DNA of 64,000 nucleotides, taken from positions 6,146,823-6,210,822 of the forward strand of contig NZ_AP022587.1 of NCBI RefSeq assembly GCF_010731715.1. The letters run 5' to 3'. The translations under genes were made by a program, and so were the position numbers. The DNA comes from Mycobacterium stomatepiae (GTDB lineage: Bacteria > Actinomycetota > Actinomycetes > Mycobacteriales > Mycobacteriaceae). Under the pieces are notes generated by a model. That model ran no database searches. It was not told the DNA's origin and saw only the letters and a list, made by a program, of their open reading frames with translations. This document shows, piece after piece, positions 7,460 to 16,375 of the stretch; positions within the stretch are counted from its first letter, which is position 1; each line of letters opens with the position of its first letter.

Positions 7460-10400
7460 GTGGTTTTCCGGGCAGACCAGGAGATCGGCCTTGACCTCGC
7501 CGCCGTCGCCTGGGCGGCCACCCCCCTTGGGCCAGTGGAGGATTGGCCGCAAAGCCTCCGCACGGCGGTCAGCATCCTGCTTTCATCTCGGTTTTCGATG
7601 TGGATGGCGTGGGGCCCGGAGATGACGTTCTTCTGCAACGCCGCCTATCGCCTCGACACCCTGGGCCGCAAATACCCGTGGGCGCTTGGCCGCCCGGCCA
7701 GCGAGGTGTGGGCCGAGATCTGGGATGACATCGGTCCGCGAATCGAGAGCGTGATGTCGACGGGCGAGCCCACCTGGGACGAGGCCTTGATGCTCATCCT
7801 GGAGCGGTCGGGCTACCCCGAGGAGTCGTACCACACCTTCTCCTACAGCGCGCTGCGTGACGAGGACGCCAGCATCGTCGGGATGCTCTGTGTGGTCCGG
7901 GAAGACACCGAGCGGGTGATCGCCCAGCGCCGGATGGCGACGCTGCGCGACCTTGGTTCCGACCCGAGCGTCGTGCGCACCGAACGTCAGATGCTGGACC
8001 ACGCGGCCCGGCAACTCGCGAACAATCCGTACGACCTTCCCTTCACGACGACCTATCTGTTCGGTGACCACGGCGAGGCGTTGCTGGCCGGGGTCAGCGG
8101 AATCGAGCCCGCGCATCCCGCGGTGCCGCGAATACTTCCCGCCGACGGCCTTTCCGCGTGGCCTATCGAGAAGTTGGCGCAGGGTGCGACCGAACTGATC
8201 GAGCTCGATGGCGATTCGTTGGAGCTGCCTACCGGCGCCTGGTCGGAGCCGCCCGGTCAGGCGCTCGTGGTGCCGCTGCTACAGCAGGGCGGAGAACCTG
8301 TCGGATTCCTGGTGGCCGGGCTGAACCGGTACCGCCCGCTCGACGACGGCTATCGCGGCTTTGTGGAGCTGGTGGCCGGTTACATCGCTGCGGGGGTGGG
8401 CAGCGCGCGCAGCTATCAGGCTCAACAGCAGCGCGCCGAGGAGCTGGCCGAACTCGACCGGGCGAAGACGGCGTTCTTCTCGAACGTCAGCCACGAATTC
8501 CGCACTCCACTCAGCTTGATCCTCGGCCCCGTCGACGAGTTGCGCGGCCGGGCAAGCGGGTTGGACGAGCAGGCGCGTCAGGAACTGGAACTCATTCACC
8601 GCAACGGCTTGCGGTTGGCGAAGCTTGTGAACACGCTGCTGGACTTTTCGCGCATCGAAGCGGGGCGAATGAAGGCGCGATTCGAGCCTGTCGACTTGTC
8701 AACTGTCACAGCGGATTTGGCAAGCGTGTTCCGTTCGGTCATAGAGAGGGCCGGCCTGGCGTTCACGGTGGATTGCCCGCCACTCGGCGAACCCGTTTAT
8801 CTCGATCGCGAGATGTGGGAGAAGGTGATCCTCAACCTGCTCTCCAACGCGTTGAAGTTCACTTTCGACGGCACTGTCGGAATCGCCGTAAGCCGCGACG
8901 AGACCGACGCCATCGTCACGGTCACCGACACCGGCGTCGGCATACCCGCTGCCGAAATCCCGCGGCTCTTCGAGCGTTTCCACCGCATCGAAAACGCACG
9001 CGCGCGCTCCACCGAGGGCAGCGGGATCGGGCTGGCTCTGGTCAAGGAACTCGTCGGCCTGCATGGCGGCACCATCTCCGTCGACAGCCAGGAGGGCGTC
9101 GGGACCAGCTTCGTCGTCCGCCTGGCCTTCGGCTCGGCGCATCTTCCGATCGACGAGGTCTCGGCTCCGCCGGTGGGCCGTCCGACATCCGGCGCGATCG
9201 CCGAACCGTTTGTCCAGGAAGCGTTGCGCTGGCTTCCGGGCGATACCAGCGCCCAACCTTCCGACGCCGGCACAACCGCGATGATGACCGCCGCCGCGCC
9301 CGCCGGGAAGGACGGCGCACGGACGCGCGTGTTGATCGCCGACGACAACGCCGACATGCGTGAATACCTGACCAGCCTGCTACAGACGTCCGGCTACCAG
9401 GTCACCGGCGTCACCGACGGGCGCCAGGCGTTGGACACCATCCGCGCGCAGATTCCCGACCTGGTCATCAGCGACGTCATGATGCCCGAGCTCGACGGTC
9501 TGCAACTGCTCGGGGCGTTGCGGAATGACTCGCGCACCGCCGCGCTGCCCGTGTTGTTGCTGTCCGAACGCGCGGGACAGGAAGCCTCCATCGAAGGCTT
9601 GCTCGCCGGGGCGGACAACTATCTCGTCAAGCCGTTCGCCGCCGCCGAACTCCTCGCCCGGGTCCGGGCCAACGTCGAGCTGTCGCGGTTGCGCAGCCAC
9701 CACGCCCAGTGGCGCACCGCCCTGGTGGATTCGCTGCAGGAAGGGTTCTTCGTCTGCGACGAAGACGGTGCCGTAATCGAGGTCAACGCCGCGTTCAGCG
9801 AGATCCTGGGCTATGGCCCCGAACAGTTGCCGTACGGCGCGCCCCATCCCTGGTGGCCGGACGCGGCGGCCGATCCCGAAGCGAACCGGCAAGTCCAAGG
9901 CGTCTTCGAGCAGCTGCTGAACGAAACCCAAGGCTCTTTCGCGGCTCCGGTAGTGCACCGGGACGGGCACCGGCTGTGGGTCGCGGCCAGCTTCAATCAT
10001 GTGGACGACCCGGACACCGGCGGCCGGATAACGGTCGGCACCCTGCGTGACATCACGGCCGAGCACTACATCGTGCAGAGCCAACTTGCCCTGGCGGCGC
10101 TGAACCAGCAACTAGCACAAGCAGATACGCTTGACGACACCCTGCGGGGCGCGATCGGAGAACTACGACGGACGTGGAACGCGCGCCGCGTTTTGGCCGC
10201 GACGTTCGCCCGCGACGTTCCCCGCGACGAGCCGCCGGCGCTGGTGTATGCCGGTGAGCCTTCTAGCTGGGATGAACTGCCGACGCGCCACCGGCTGCAG
10301 ATCGAGGCGCTCCGCGATTCCGACCTGCTGACCACGGTCGCCGGAGAGGCTGGCACCGCGGGCATCTCGCTGCAGCACCCCCTCGGCGTGCTCGTCGTGT

Positions 10401-11590
10401 GGATCGAATTGGTAGAGCTGCGCCCGTTCAGTTCGGAGGATCACAATCTGCTGAAGGTGCTGGGCGGGCGGCTCAGTCAAGGCCTGCACCGCGTCTATCA
10501 GTTGGACGAACAACGCGAAACAGCCCTGGCGCTGCAGCATGCGATGCTCGGCCCGGCAACTCTGCCCGGGGGCTTCGCGGTCCGGTATCACCCGGCCAGC
10601 CATCCGCTCCAGGTTGGCGGTGACTGGTACGACGTCGTCGATCTCGACGACGGGCGCGTCGCGTTGATAGTCGGTGACTGTGTCGGCCACGGCTTGGCCG
10701 CCGCGACGGTGATGGGTCAGCTCCGCAGCGCGTGCCGTGCGCTGCTACTTGAGCAGCTCGGCCCAAGTGCGGTCCTCGCGGGTTTGGACCGCTTCGCCGC
10801 GCGTTTGCCCGGCGCGCGGTGCACCACCGCATTCTGTGCGGTGCTCACTGTCGACACGGGGGATCTGACGTACTCCAATGCGGGTCATCCGCCGCCGATC
10901 ATGGTGCACGCCAACGGAACTGCCGAGCAGCTCGATGGCGAGCATGGTCTGCCGCTGGCGCTTCGACCCGACTGGTTGCGGCCCGAAGTCCGCGTGACGA
11001 TGCCGGCGCGGTCGACGTTGTTGCTCTACACCGATGGCCTGGTCGAACGTCGCGGCCGCTCGATCGATGAAGGTATCTCCAGCGCGACCGATCTGATTCA
11101 GGACCGTCGGTTCCAGTCGCTCGATGAGATGGCGGACGATCTGATGGTCCGGCTCGAACCTGGGGGCGGCTACCTGCACGATGTGGCCACGCTGCTCTAT
11201 CGGCAGCCTGCTCCACTGTCCATGCAGTTCGACGCCGACGTCGATCATCTCGCTCCGAGCCGTGATGCGCTGCGCGGCTGGCTGGCCCGGGCGGGTGTCG
11301 AACCCGATCAGATTCAATACGTGCTCACCGCCGTCGGTGAGGCCGTCGCCAACGCAATCGAACACGGTTACCGCGATCAACGCGCGGGCACCGTCTCGCT
11401 ACGCGCGACCGCGGTCGTCGACGCGCTACACGTCACCGTCGCCGACGGCGGCACCTGGAAGACGCCGCGCAACATCCCTGGAGCCAACCGGGGCCGCGGT
11501 ATCACCCTGATGCGGGGCCTCGTGGAGGACATCACGATTCGCTCCACTGAAGCCGGCACCACCGTTCACTTGTACGCGAGGATCGCCTAA
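7460..11590 (+). CDS. Multidomain hybrid histidine kinase / response regulator / SpoIIE phosphatase / HATPase
   Basis: 1376 residues from a GTG at 7460 (GGAAGGG upstream). Domains in order: PAS (about 20-155), GAF (about 165-315), HisKA with phospho-acceptor His in NVSHEFRTPLSLIL (about 345), HATPase_c (NLLSNALKF, DTGVGIP, GSGIGLALV; about 445-560), receiver (LIADDNADM; phospho-Asp in VISDVMMPE near 671), second PAS (about 750-860), GAF-like (about 875-1010), PP2C/SpoIIE phosphatase (GGDWYDVV, VGDCVGHG, YTDGLVERRG; about 1030-1240) and a C-terminal anti-sigma-type HATPase (VGEAVANAIEHGY, RGRGITLM). No membrane segment was seen. It overlaps the STAS gene by 1 nt, so kinase input, phosphatase and anti-sigma switch appear to sit in one chain acting on that antagonist. 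Related in part to the Rv1364c-type architecture, but with an extra kinase-receiver module. Confidence 0.93.
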   Translation: MVFRADQEIGLDLAAVAWAATPLGPVEDWPQSLRTAVSILLSSRFSMWMAWGPEMTFFCNAAYRLDTLGRKYPWALGRPASEVWAEIWDDIGPRIESVMSTGEPTWDEALMLILERSGYPEESYHTFSYSALRDEDASIVGMLCVVREDTERVIAQRRMATLRDLGSDPSVVRTERQMLDHAARQLANNPYDLPFTTTYLFGDHGEALLAGVSGIEPAHPAVPRILPADGLSAWPIEKLAQGATELIELDGDSLELPTGAWSEPPGQALVVPLLQQGGEPVGFLVAGLNRYRPLDDGYRGFVELVAGYIAAGVGSARSYQAQQQRAEELAELDRAKTAFFSNVSHEFRTPLSLILGPVDELRGRASGLDEQARQELELIHRNGLRLAKLVNTLLDFSRIEAGRMKARFEPVDLSTVTADLASVFRSVIERAGLAFTVDCPPLGEPVYLDREMWEKVILNLLSNALKFTFDGTVGIAVSRDETDAIVTVTDTGVGIPAAEIPRLFERFHRIENARARSTEGSGIGLALVKELVGLHGGTISVDSQEGVGTSFVVRLAFGSAHLPIDEVSAPPVGRPTSGAIAEPFVQEALRWLPGDTSAQPSDAGTTAMMTAAAPAGKDGARTRVLIADDNADMREYLTSLLQTSGYQVTGVTDGRQALDTIRAQIPDLVISDVMMPELDGLQLLGALRNDSRTAALPVLLLSERAGQEASIEGLLAGADNYLVKPFAAAELLARVRANVELSRLRSHHAQWRTALVDSLQEGFFVCDEDGAVIEVNAAFSEILGYGPEQLPYGAPHPWWPDAAADPEANRQVQGVFEQLLNETQGSFAAPVVHRDGHRLWVAASFNHVDDPDTGGRITVGTLRDITAEHYIVQSQLALAALNQQLAQADTLDDTLRGAIGELRRTWNARRVLAATFARDVPRDEPPALVYAGEPSSWDELPTRHRLQIEALRDSDLLTTVAGEAGTAGISLQHPLGVLVVWIELVELRPFSSEDHNLLKVLGGRLSQGLHRVYQLDEQRETALALQHAMLGPATLPGGFAVRYHPASHPLQVGGDWYDVVDLDDGRVALIVGDCVGHGLAAATVMGQLRSACRALLLEQLGPSAVLAGLDRFAARLPGARCTTAFCAVLTVDTGDLTYSNAGHPPPIMVHANGTAEQLDGEHGLPLALRPDWLRPEVRVTMPARSTLLLYTDGLVERRGRSIDEGISSATDLIQDRRFQSLDEMADDLMVRLEPGGGYLHDVATLLYRQPAPLSMQFDADVDHLAPSRDALRGWLARAGVEPDQIQYVLTAVGEAVANAIEHGYRDQRAGTVSLRATAVVDALHVTVADGGTWKTPRNIPGANRGRGITLMRGLVEDITIRSTEAGTTVHLYARIA

Positions 11591-11919
11591 TGCCCGCAGA
11601 GCTCACGCTGAAGACAGACACCGGCCCTGACGGGAACCCGCGGGTGACCGCGACGGGGGAAATCGATCTCAGTAATGTCGCCCAGCTCATTCAAGTACTC
11701 GGCACGGCGAGCGCGGGGACTCGAAGGCCGATCACCATCGATCTCAGCACCGTCAAATATCTGGATAGCGCGGGAATCAATGCGCTTTTCGACCATGCAG
11801 ACAAAGTCGACGGCCTGCACATCATCGTCCACCGCTTGCTGGTTCGGGTCCTCACGATCACCGGTCTGGACAAGGTTGCGACCCTCGAAGCCGCACAGGC
11901 AGGCGACGATAACGCCTAA
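11590..11919 (+). CDS. STAS-domain anti-sigma factor antagonist
   Basis: 109 residues, a single STAS domain. ITIDLSTVKYLDSAGINALF is the classic motif, whose Ser is phosphorylated by an anti-sigma kinase and dephosphorylated by a SpoIIE phosphatase. Its ATG overlaps the stop of the 1376-residue kinase/phosphatase gene (TAATG), implying translational coupling and a partner relationship. No sigma-factor gene is nearby, so the sigma factor controlled must be elsewhere. Confidence 0.93.
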   Translation: MPAELTLKTDTGPDGNPRVTATGEIDLSNVAQLIQVLGTASAGTRRPITIDLSTVKYLDSAGINALFDHADKVDGLHIIVHRLLVRVLTITGLDKVATLEAAQAGDDNA

Positions 11920-11933
11920 AAGTGGTGCAGCAC

Positions 11934-12647
11934 CTAGTCTTCGGCCCAAAGCAGTGCGCCCGTGACGTGTGTGCCCTCGAAACGGAATTCGTGCGCGGGT
12001 CGGCGCAGCGGCTCGAAGGTGCCGTCCGGATGGACGACGACTCCGCCTCCGGACGGGATTCCGAGCCCCGTGGCTGCTCCCTGCAGCGACACAATTGCGC
12101 GGGATAGCCGCGCCCAATTCGTACGCTCGTCGTGCGTGTCGACAATCGTCGGGACGAGCTTGAACACGTCGAACAGCTCGGCCGCAGCGGATTCGGAAGC
12201 CTCGACGATTCCGTACTCTCCCAGCTGGACCGCGCCGGCCGAAATACCCACCAGGATCGCTCCATCGGCGTAGCGGCCGCGGATCGCCTCTTTCATCCCG
12301 GTCCTCTCGAACGTGGTCCAGCCGAGACGCACGTCGCCGCCTGCCAAGACGATCAACTCCGCGGCTTCCAGGAAGGCGCGGTCGTCTGGGCCGAACGACG
12401 AACCGATCATCCGACGGTTGCTGATTCCAATCGCATCCATCGCCGCCTCGAAGATTTCGTAGAACTGGGGGCTGTCCCCGTTGGACGCACCGATGTAGGC
12501 CGCGTTGGGCGGGGTGTCCCGAGTCAACCCATCGAGTGCCGTGTCGAGCAATGGTCGGTCCCGCTGCTTCCAGAACAGCAGCTGACTGTCCGCCAGCAGA
12601 TAGATCGGTTGTAGTGAACCGCTCAATTCCCGATCAGTGCCGGACAT
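11934..12647 (-). CDS. Peptidase S51 / cyanophycinase-like serine hydrolase
   Basis: 237 residues from ATG 12647 (MSGTDRELSG). GISAGAVQLG carries the nucleophilic Ser of the S51 family; AAYIGASNGDSPQFY and LIVLAGGDVRLGW match family structure, and DTHDERTNWARL supplies a conserved His. S51 members include aspartyl dipeptidase and cyanophycinase; the substrate here is unknown. The protein is probably cytosolic. A longer reading to a TTG at 12680 is less likely. Convergent with the STAS gene, 15 bp away, and divergent from the 7-TM gene across a region holding two palindromes. Confidence 0.82.
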   Translation of the reverse strand: MSGTDRELSGSLQPIYLLADSQLLFWKQRDRPLLDTALDGLTRDTPPNAAYIGASNGDSPQFYEIFEAAMDAIGISNRRMIGSSFGPDDRAFLEAAELIVLAGGDVRLGWTTFERTGMKEAIRGRYADGAILVGISAGAVQLGEYGIVEASESAAAELFDVFKLVPTIVDTHDERTNWARLSRAIVSLQGAATGLGIPSGGGVVVHPDGTFEPLRRPAHEFRFEGTHVTGALLWAED

Positions 12648-12741
12648 GAGAGTCACCCTATCGGCGAAGGCGGCCGGCAAGCCCTTCGCGCTTCATTGAT
12701 AAAGCCGGATCCTTGTTCGTCTCAATATCGCGAGTTACGAT

Positions 12742-12755
12742 AGTGATCGTTCACT
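12742..12755. promoter_or_regulatory. Perfect inverted repeat AGTGA-TCGT-TCACT (copy 1)
   Basis: AGTGATCGTTCACT has exact 5-bp arms around TCGT. A near-identical copy lies about 100 bp downstream (12842-12857). Together they flank the presumed promoter and a 22-codon ORF upstream of the 7-TM gene. The form fits a dimeric regulator such as TetR or GntR; the regulator is not identified. Confidence 0.5.
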
Positions 12756-12778
12756 TTTAGGGCTTCGGAGGTGCCGGT

Positions 12779-12847
12779 ATGGATTCTGACTTCCAGCTGA
12801 TGTCGGTGCGTCGATTCACCAATGCCGACGAAAGTGCACGCAAGTGA
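12779..12847 (+). CDS. Possible 22-residue micro-ORF with strong Shine-Dalgarno
   Basis: ATG 12779 is preceded by CGGAGGTGCCGGT, a near-ideal ribosome-binding site at 7-8 nt. The peptide begins MDSDFQLMSVRRFTNADE and stops at a TGA inside the second palindrome. No known family is recognised. The gap to the 7-TM gene start at 12887 is 39 nt, so it could be a leader peptide or small protein. Evidence is the SD and position only; conservation is untested. Confidence 0.4.
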   Translation: MDSDFQLMSVRRFTNADESARK

Positions 12848-12857
12848 TCGTTCGCTT
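12842..12857. promoter_or_regulatory. Near-perfect inverted repeat AAGTGA-TCGT-TCGCTT (copy 2)
   Basis: One mismatch between arms. It shares AGTGATCGTTC.CTT with the site at 12742-12755 and overlaps the stop codon of the micro-ORF. It lies 30 bp upstream of the 7-TM gene start, a position suited to repression. Confidence 0.5.
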
Positions 12858-12886
12858 TCTGACGTCAACTCCTTAGGATTTCGCGA

Positions 12887-13624
12887 ATGTATGACGGACG
12901 ACAGACCCTGACCGCCATCGACCATCACATGGTTGGGATCTTGGCGTTATGCGCGCTGGCGATGATCTTCAACTACACCTGGTTCTTCGCCGCATACGTG
13001 ATCGCCCGGCGCGAGAAGGTGTACTCGATCCCGATCTTCTGCACCCTGTTCTGGTTTGCCGGCGATGGGTCGTTCGTGGCTCACTACCACACCTGGTTTC
13101 ACACATACCACCACTGGTATGTCGAATTATTCTGGTGCGCACTGGTTTTGACTGTCACGTTCGAGGTCGCCTACATCGTGCAGGCGATCCAGTACGGCAG
13201 GAAAGAACTGCTGCCGTCGGCGACTCCGGGCCAGTTCGCGGCACTGATGGTGGCCGGGGCCGTCGTTGCGGTCATCGTCTGGAATTTCCTCAATCATTTG
13301 ATGGCTGACCCGATCGCGATCGCCTATTTCTCCATCGCGAACACCGCGCTCCCGTTGATGTATATCGGAATCCTGATGCGCCGCCGCAGCACTGCCGGGA
13401 CGGCCCCGGTGGTGTGGTGGGGCTACCTCGGCATGATCAATTGCTGGTTTGTGGCCCTCACGCTGTTTTTCGGACCGGAATTCCGGTCGTTCTGGTATCT
13501 CGCGTTGTGGGCCGTCTGTAACGTCGCGGGCGTCGCTGTGCTGGTCGCGGTGCTGCGGCTGCCGAAAACGTCCCCACAATCGGGCCCCGTACCGTCGACC
13601 CCTGGCGCATCGCTGGCGCACTGA
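12887..13624 (+). CDS. Uncharacterised 7-TM membrane protein
   Basis: 245 residues with about seven hydrophobic segments, the first at about 17-37 and others near 47-60, 75-100, 115-135, 143-158, 173-195 and 202-222. The loop after TM2 is rich in aromatic and His residues (FAGDGSFVAHYHTWFHTYHH). Charged residues sit at membrane edges (ELFWCALVL, TFEVAYIVQ). The topology and compact size recall small membrane-bound cyclase or isomerase proteins such as the PaxB/Pyr4-type terpene cyclases, but I see no diagnostic motif and do not assign it. Two matching palindromes and a micro-ORF lie directly upstream. Confidence 0.7.
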   Translation: MYDGRQTLTAIDHHMVGILALCALAMIFNYTWFFAAYVIARREKVYSIPIFCTLFWFAGDGSFVAHYHTWFHTYHHWYVELFWCALVLTVTFEVAYIVQAIQYGRKELLPSATPGQFAALMVAGAVVAVIVWNFLNHLMADPIAIAYFSIANTALPLMYIGILMRRRSTAGTAPVVWWGYLGMINCWFVALTLFFGPEFRSFWYLALWAVCNVAGVAVLVAVLRLPKTSPQSGPVPSTPGASLAH

Positions 13625-13862
13625 ACCGAAGCCGTTCGTGCGGGCGGCAGGTTAGCGGCTCTATCTTTGGATTCTTCGCCGCCACTTCGGTGTTGACATA
13701 ACCATGCCCGCGACGAGGATCAGCGGCGCGAACGCTGCGCAGCTGTGTCATAAACTTCTTTTCCGTGGACGACGTGACAGACGTCGGCCACATATCGGAA
13801 AGCGCCAGTCGACTACGTTGCTGAGTCCTGGCAGTACAGAGGGGTTGTCGACCATCGACTCT

Positions 13863-15476
13863 GTGGTGATTCCGGACCAGGAGCGTGCCGGCGGCGGAAA
13901 GCCGTCGACGTGGGCGCCGTTGCGCAATCGCGTGTACCGGGGTCTGTTCATCGCCCAGTTCATCTCGAATATCGGCACCTGGATGCAGGCGGTGGCGGCG
14001 CAGTGGTTCCTGGTGGAAAACCACAGCAGTGATGTCATCGTGGCGTTGGTTCAGACGGCGAGTTTGGGACCGACGCTATTGCTGGGCTTGTTCGCCGGAG
14101 TACTTGCCGATCTGTTCGATCGGCGTCGGTTGCTGATCGTTCTGCAGTCGTATGCCGTGCTGGTGGCACTCGCCTTGGCGCTGCTGACGAACCTTGGTCG
14201 CCTCACCCCGACCGCGCTGTTGATGTTCACCTTGGCCATCGGGTTCGCTGCCGCGTTGACCGGACCGGCCTGGCAGGCAATTCAGCCCGAGGTTGTCCCG
14301 CGGGAGCAAATACCGGCGGTGTCGGTCTTGGGCAGCGTCTCGGCCAACTCCACCCGCGCGATTGGGCCAGCCATCGGCGGCGTCGTGGTGGCATGGCTCG
14401 GCCCGTCGGCCGTCTTCGCGATCAACGCAGTATCTTTCTCGGCGATCATCGTTGCTTTGCGAATGTGGAATCGGCCGAAGCAGATCGTGCCACTCGAGCG
14501 GGAACGCATCGGTCCGGCCATCATCACCGGGCTGCAATACATCGAGAACAGTCCGATTTTTCGCAGGATCCTGTTGCGGACAGCCCTTTTCCTGTTTCCT
14601 GCCTCGGCTATCCTCGCTTTGCTGCCGGTGGCCGCCGCGCACAAGTGGCACTTGGGCGCCGGCGGCTACGGTGTGGCGCTGGGGGCCATCGGTTTTGGCG
14701 CCATACTCGGAGTCATAGCTGCCGAGCGGTTGCACGCCAGAATGTCGGACAACGTGCTGCTCGCAGTCTCGGCCGCTGCATACGGTCTTGCGCCGCTGGC
14801 CGTGGTCTGGCTGCCGTTCGCGGCTGCGATTCCATTCTTGATCTTGTCGGGGATGGCGTGGCTGATCACCTTGACGACGCTGAATGCGGCCGCGCAACTG
14901 TCATTGCCCCGATGGGTTCGAGCTCGTGGATTGTCGGTCTACCTGTTGGTCTCTACCGGATCTCAGGCACTTGGCGCCTATCTGTGGGGTGCCCTGGCCA
15001 CGCGGTGGGGCCTTGACGACGCGATGCTTTGGTCGGCGGTCGCGCTGGGCGGGGCTGCCCTCAGCGTCACCGCGCTTGGGCTGCGGCCATGCACCGGGAC
15101 GGTGAGCGTCGAGGTTTCCAGCGCCTGGCCGACACCGACGCTCGTGTTCGAACCATGCCCGCAAGACGGCCCCGTGCTGGTGGCGGTCCGCTACCACGTG
15201 CCGCCCGAGAATCTCGACGAATTCGTCGAAGCAATGCGGGATGTCAGGCAATCACGGTTGCGAACTGGCGGCCACAGTTGGCGGCTTTATCACAGTGTCG
15301 AGGAACCCAACTCGTTCCTCGAGCGGTTCACGGTGACGTCCTGGAGCGAATTTGAGCGCCAGCGCACCGAGCGCTGGGTGGACGTCGACCATGATGGCGT
15401 CACGAAGGCGGTCAGCTACACCGTCGACAATACCCGGCGGCATGAGTATTACGTCGCGTTGCGTACCCGCAAGTGA
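13863..15476 (+). CDS. MFS transporter, MFS_3 type (exporter)
   Basis: About 537 residues from GTG 13863. TM-rich from RNRVYRGLFIAQFISNIGTW onward, with the MFS loop GVLADLFDRRRLL between TM2 and TM3 and a second half beginning near SPIFRRILLRTALFLF. The last 110 residues form a soluble domain (VAVRYHVPPENLDEFVEAM), as is usual in this family. Substrate unknown; relatives include siderophore and drug exporters. The start is uncertain: GTG 13866 and TTG 13845 are possible, and the frame is open to 13704. A TTGACA at about 13693 may be a -35 box. Confidence 0.85.
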   Translation: MVIPDQERAGGGKPSTWAPLRNRVYRGLFIAQFISNIGTWMQAVAAQWFLVENHSSDVIVALVQTASLGPTLLLGLFAGVLADLFDRRRLLIVLQSYAVLVALALALLTNLGRLTPTALLMFTLAIGFAAALTGPAWQAIQPEVVPREQIPAVSVLGSVSANSTRAIGPAIGGVVVAWLGPSAVFAINAVSFSAIIVALRMWNRPKQIVPLERERIGPAIITGLQYIENSPIFRRILLRTALFLFPASAILALLPVAAAHKWHLGAGGYGVALGAIGFGAILGVIAAERLHARMSDNVLLAVSAAAYGLAPLAVVWLPFAAAIPFLILSGMAWLITLTTLNAAAQLSLPRWVRARGLSVYLLVSTGSQALGAYLWGALATRWGLDDAMLWSAVALGGAALSVTALGLRPCTGTVSVEVSSAWPTPTLVFEPCPQDGPVLVAVRYHVPPENLDEFVEAMRDVRQSRLRTGGHSWRLYHSVEEPNSFLERFTVTSWSEFERQRTERWVDVDHDGVTKAVSYTVDNTRRHEYYVALRTRK

Positions 15477-15515
15477 GAGCCGCGCTATACGGCTGCCTCG
15501 CAACACAATCGGGAG

Positions 15516-16055
15516 TTAGCCGAGTGCTCGCGGCGGGTCCTGTTGCTCGCCGGGTCCCAGATCGAGTTGCATCCACGCGACGTCGTGCCAGCGCTCGTTC
15601 TTGAAATAAACCCGCGGCCAGGCGCCGATGTCCTCGAATCCGAGGGACCGGTGAAACGCGTTACTCGTCTCGTTGGGTTGGGTGATGCCGGCGAAGACCC
15701 TGCGGTAGCCGCGCTCGGCTAGCCGGTGCAGCACTTCCGAATAAAGTCGGCGTCCCCAGCCTGCGCGGTGACGGTCGCCGCTGATGTAAATGCCCGTCTC
15801 ACATGACCATTTGAAGGAGGGCAGGCTGATCAATGCGTGGCCGTAGGCGAAGCCGATGACCTGATCGTCACGTTCGAGAACTAGCCATTCGTGCGCCTTT
15901 TGGGCGTTGGCGATGCGCGAAGCCATCTCGTCCGTGGTGGGGGCCTCGAGTTCCCAACTGATCGACGTGTTCTCGACATACGGCCGGTAAATCGCAACGC
16001 AGGCGGCCGCGTCCTGGGGGGAGGCCGAACGCACCGTGCCGCTGATCGCTTGCAT
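15516..16055 (-). CDS. GNAT N-acetyltransferase (phosphinothricin acetyltransferase-like)
   Basis: 179 residues from ATG 16055 (MQAISGTVRSASPQDAAACV). The line YRPYVENTSISWELEAPTTD is characteristic of the PAT/YncA branch, and the acetyl-CoA-binding loop reads DRHRAGWGRRLYSEVL. NAFHRSLGFEDIGAWPRVYF closes the fold. Enzymes of this type acetylate amino groups of small molecules; the substrate is unknown. Residues upstream of 16055 in the same frame do not belong to the domain. Convergent with the MFS gene. Confidence 0.88.
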   Translation of the reverse strand: MQAISGTVRSASPQDAAACVAIYRPYVENTSISWELEAPTTDEMASRIANAQKAHEWLVLERDDQVIGFAYGHALISLPSFKWSCETGIYISGDRHRAGWGRRLYSEVLHRLAERGYRRVFAGITQPNETSNAFHRSLGFEDIGAWPRVYFKNERWHDVAWMQLDLGPGEQQDPPRALG

Positions 16056-16375
16056 GCCAGCAGTCTTCCAGCCACTCGTTTCGCGGGTGAGTCGCGGGTC
16101 CGGATATCGCAGCCTCATCGCGCACTGGCAATACTTGCAATCAGACAAATCCCATCCAGGCAGCGATCAGCAAAGCACTCCAGGGAGGATTTGACGTAGC
16201 AAGGGTTGGGCGCACCGCGTCGTAACCGCCCGGATCACCGAGTCGTACTTTGTTGGGGACGTCCCGATAAGTCAGCGAACCCCTCAATGCCGTAACGGGA
16301 TACGCAGCGCAGATTTGGCGGCCCCGCAACTACGCGATGAGAAGCGAAGGGGCGCAATGGAAAAGGGCTCGGGAT
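16056..16375. other. Intergenic stretch, only a doubtful short ORF
   Basis: About 320 bp. On the minus strand 16141-16329 is open for 62 codons and ends ...WSALLIAAWMGFV, which could be a membrane-helix tail, but it has no convincing RBS or family match, so it is not called. Nothing else recognised. Confidence 0.4.

Noticed and set aside
15120..15476. Soluble domain fused to the C-terminus of the MFS exporter
   Set aside because: It looked like a novel fusion, but this C-terminal domain is usual for the MFS_3 family.
16141..16329. 62-codon minus-strand ORF ending SALLIAAWMGFV
   Set aside because: No convincing ribosome-binding site or family match; could be chance in GC-rich DNA.
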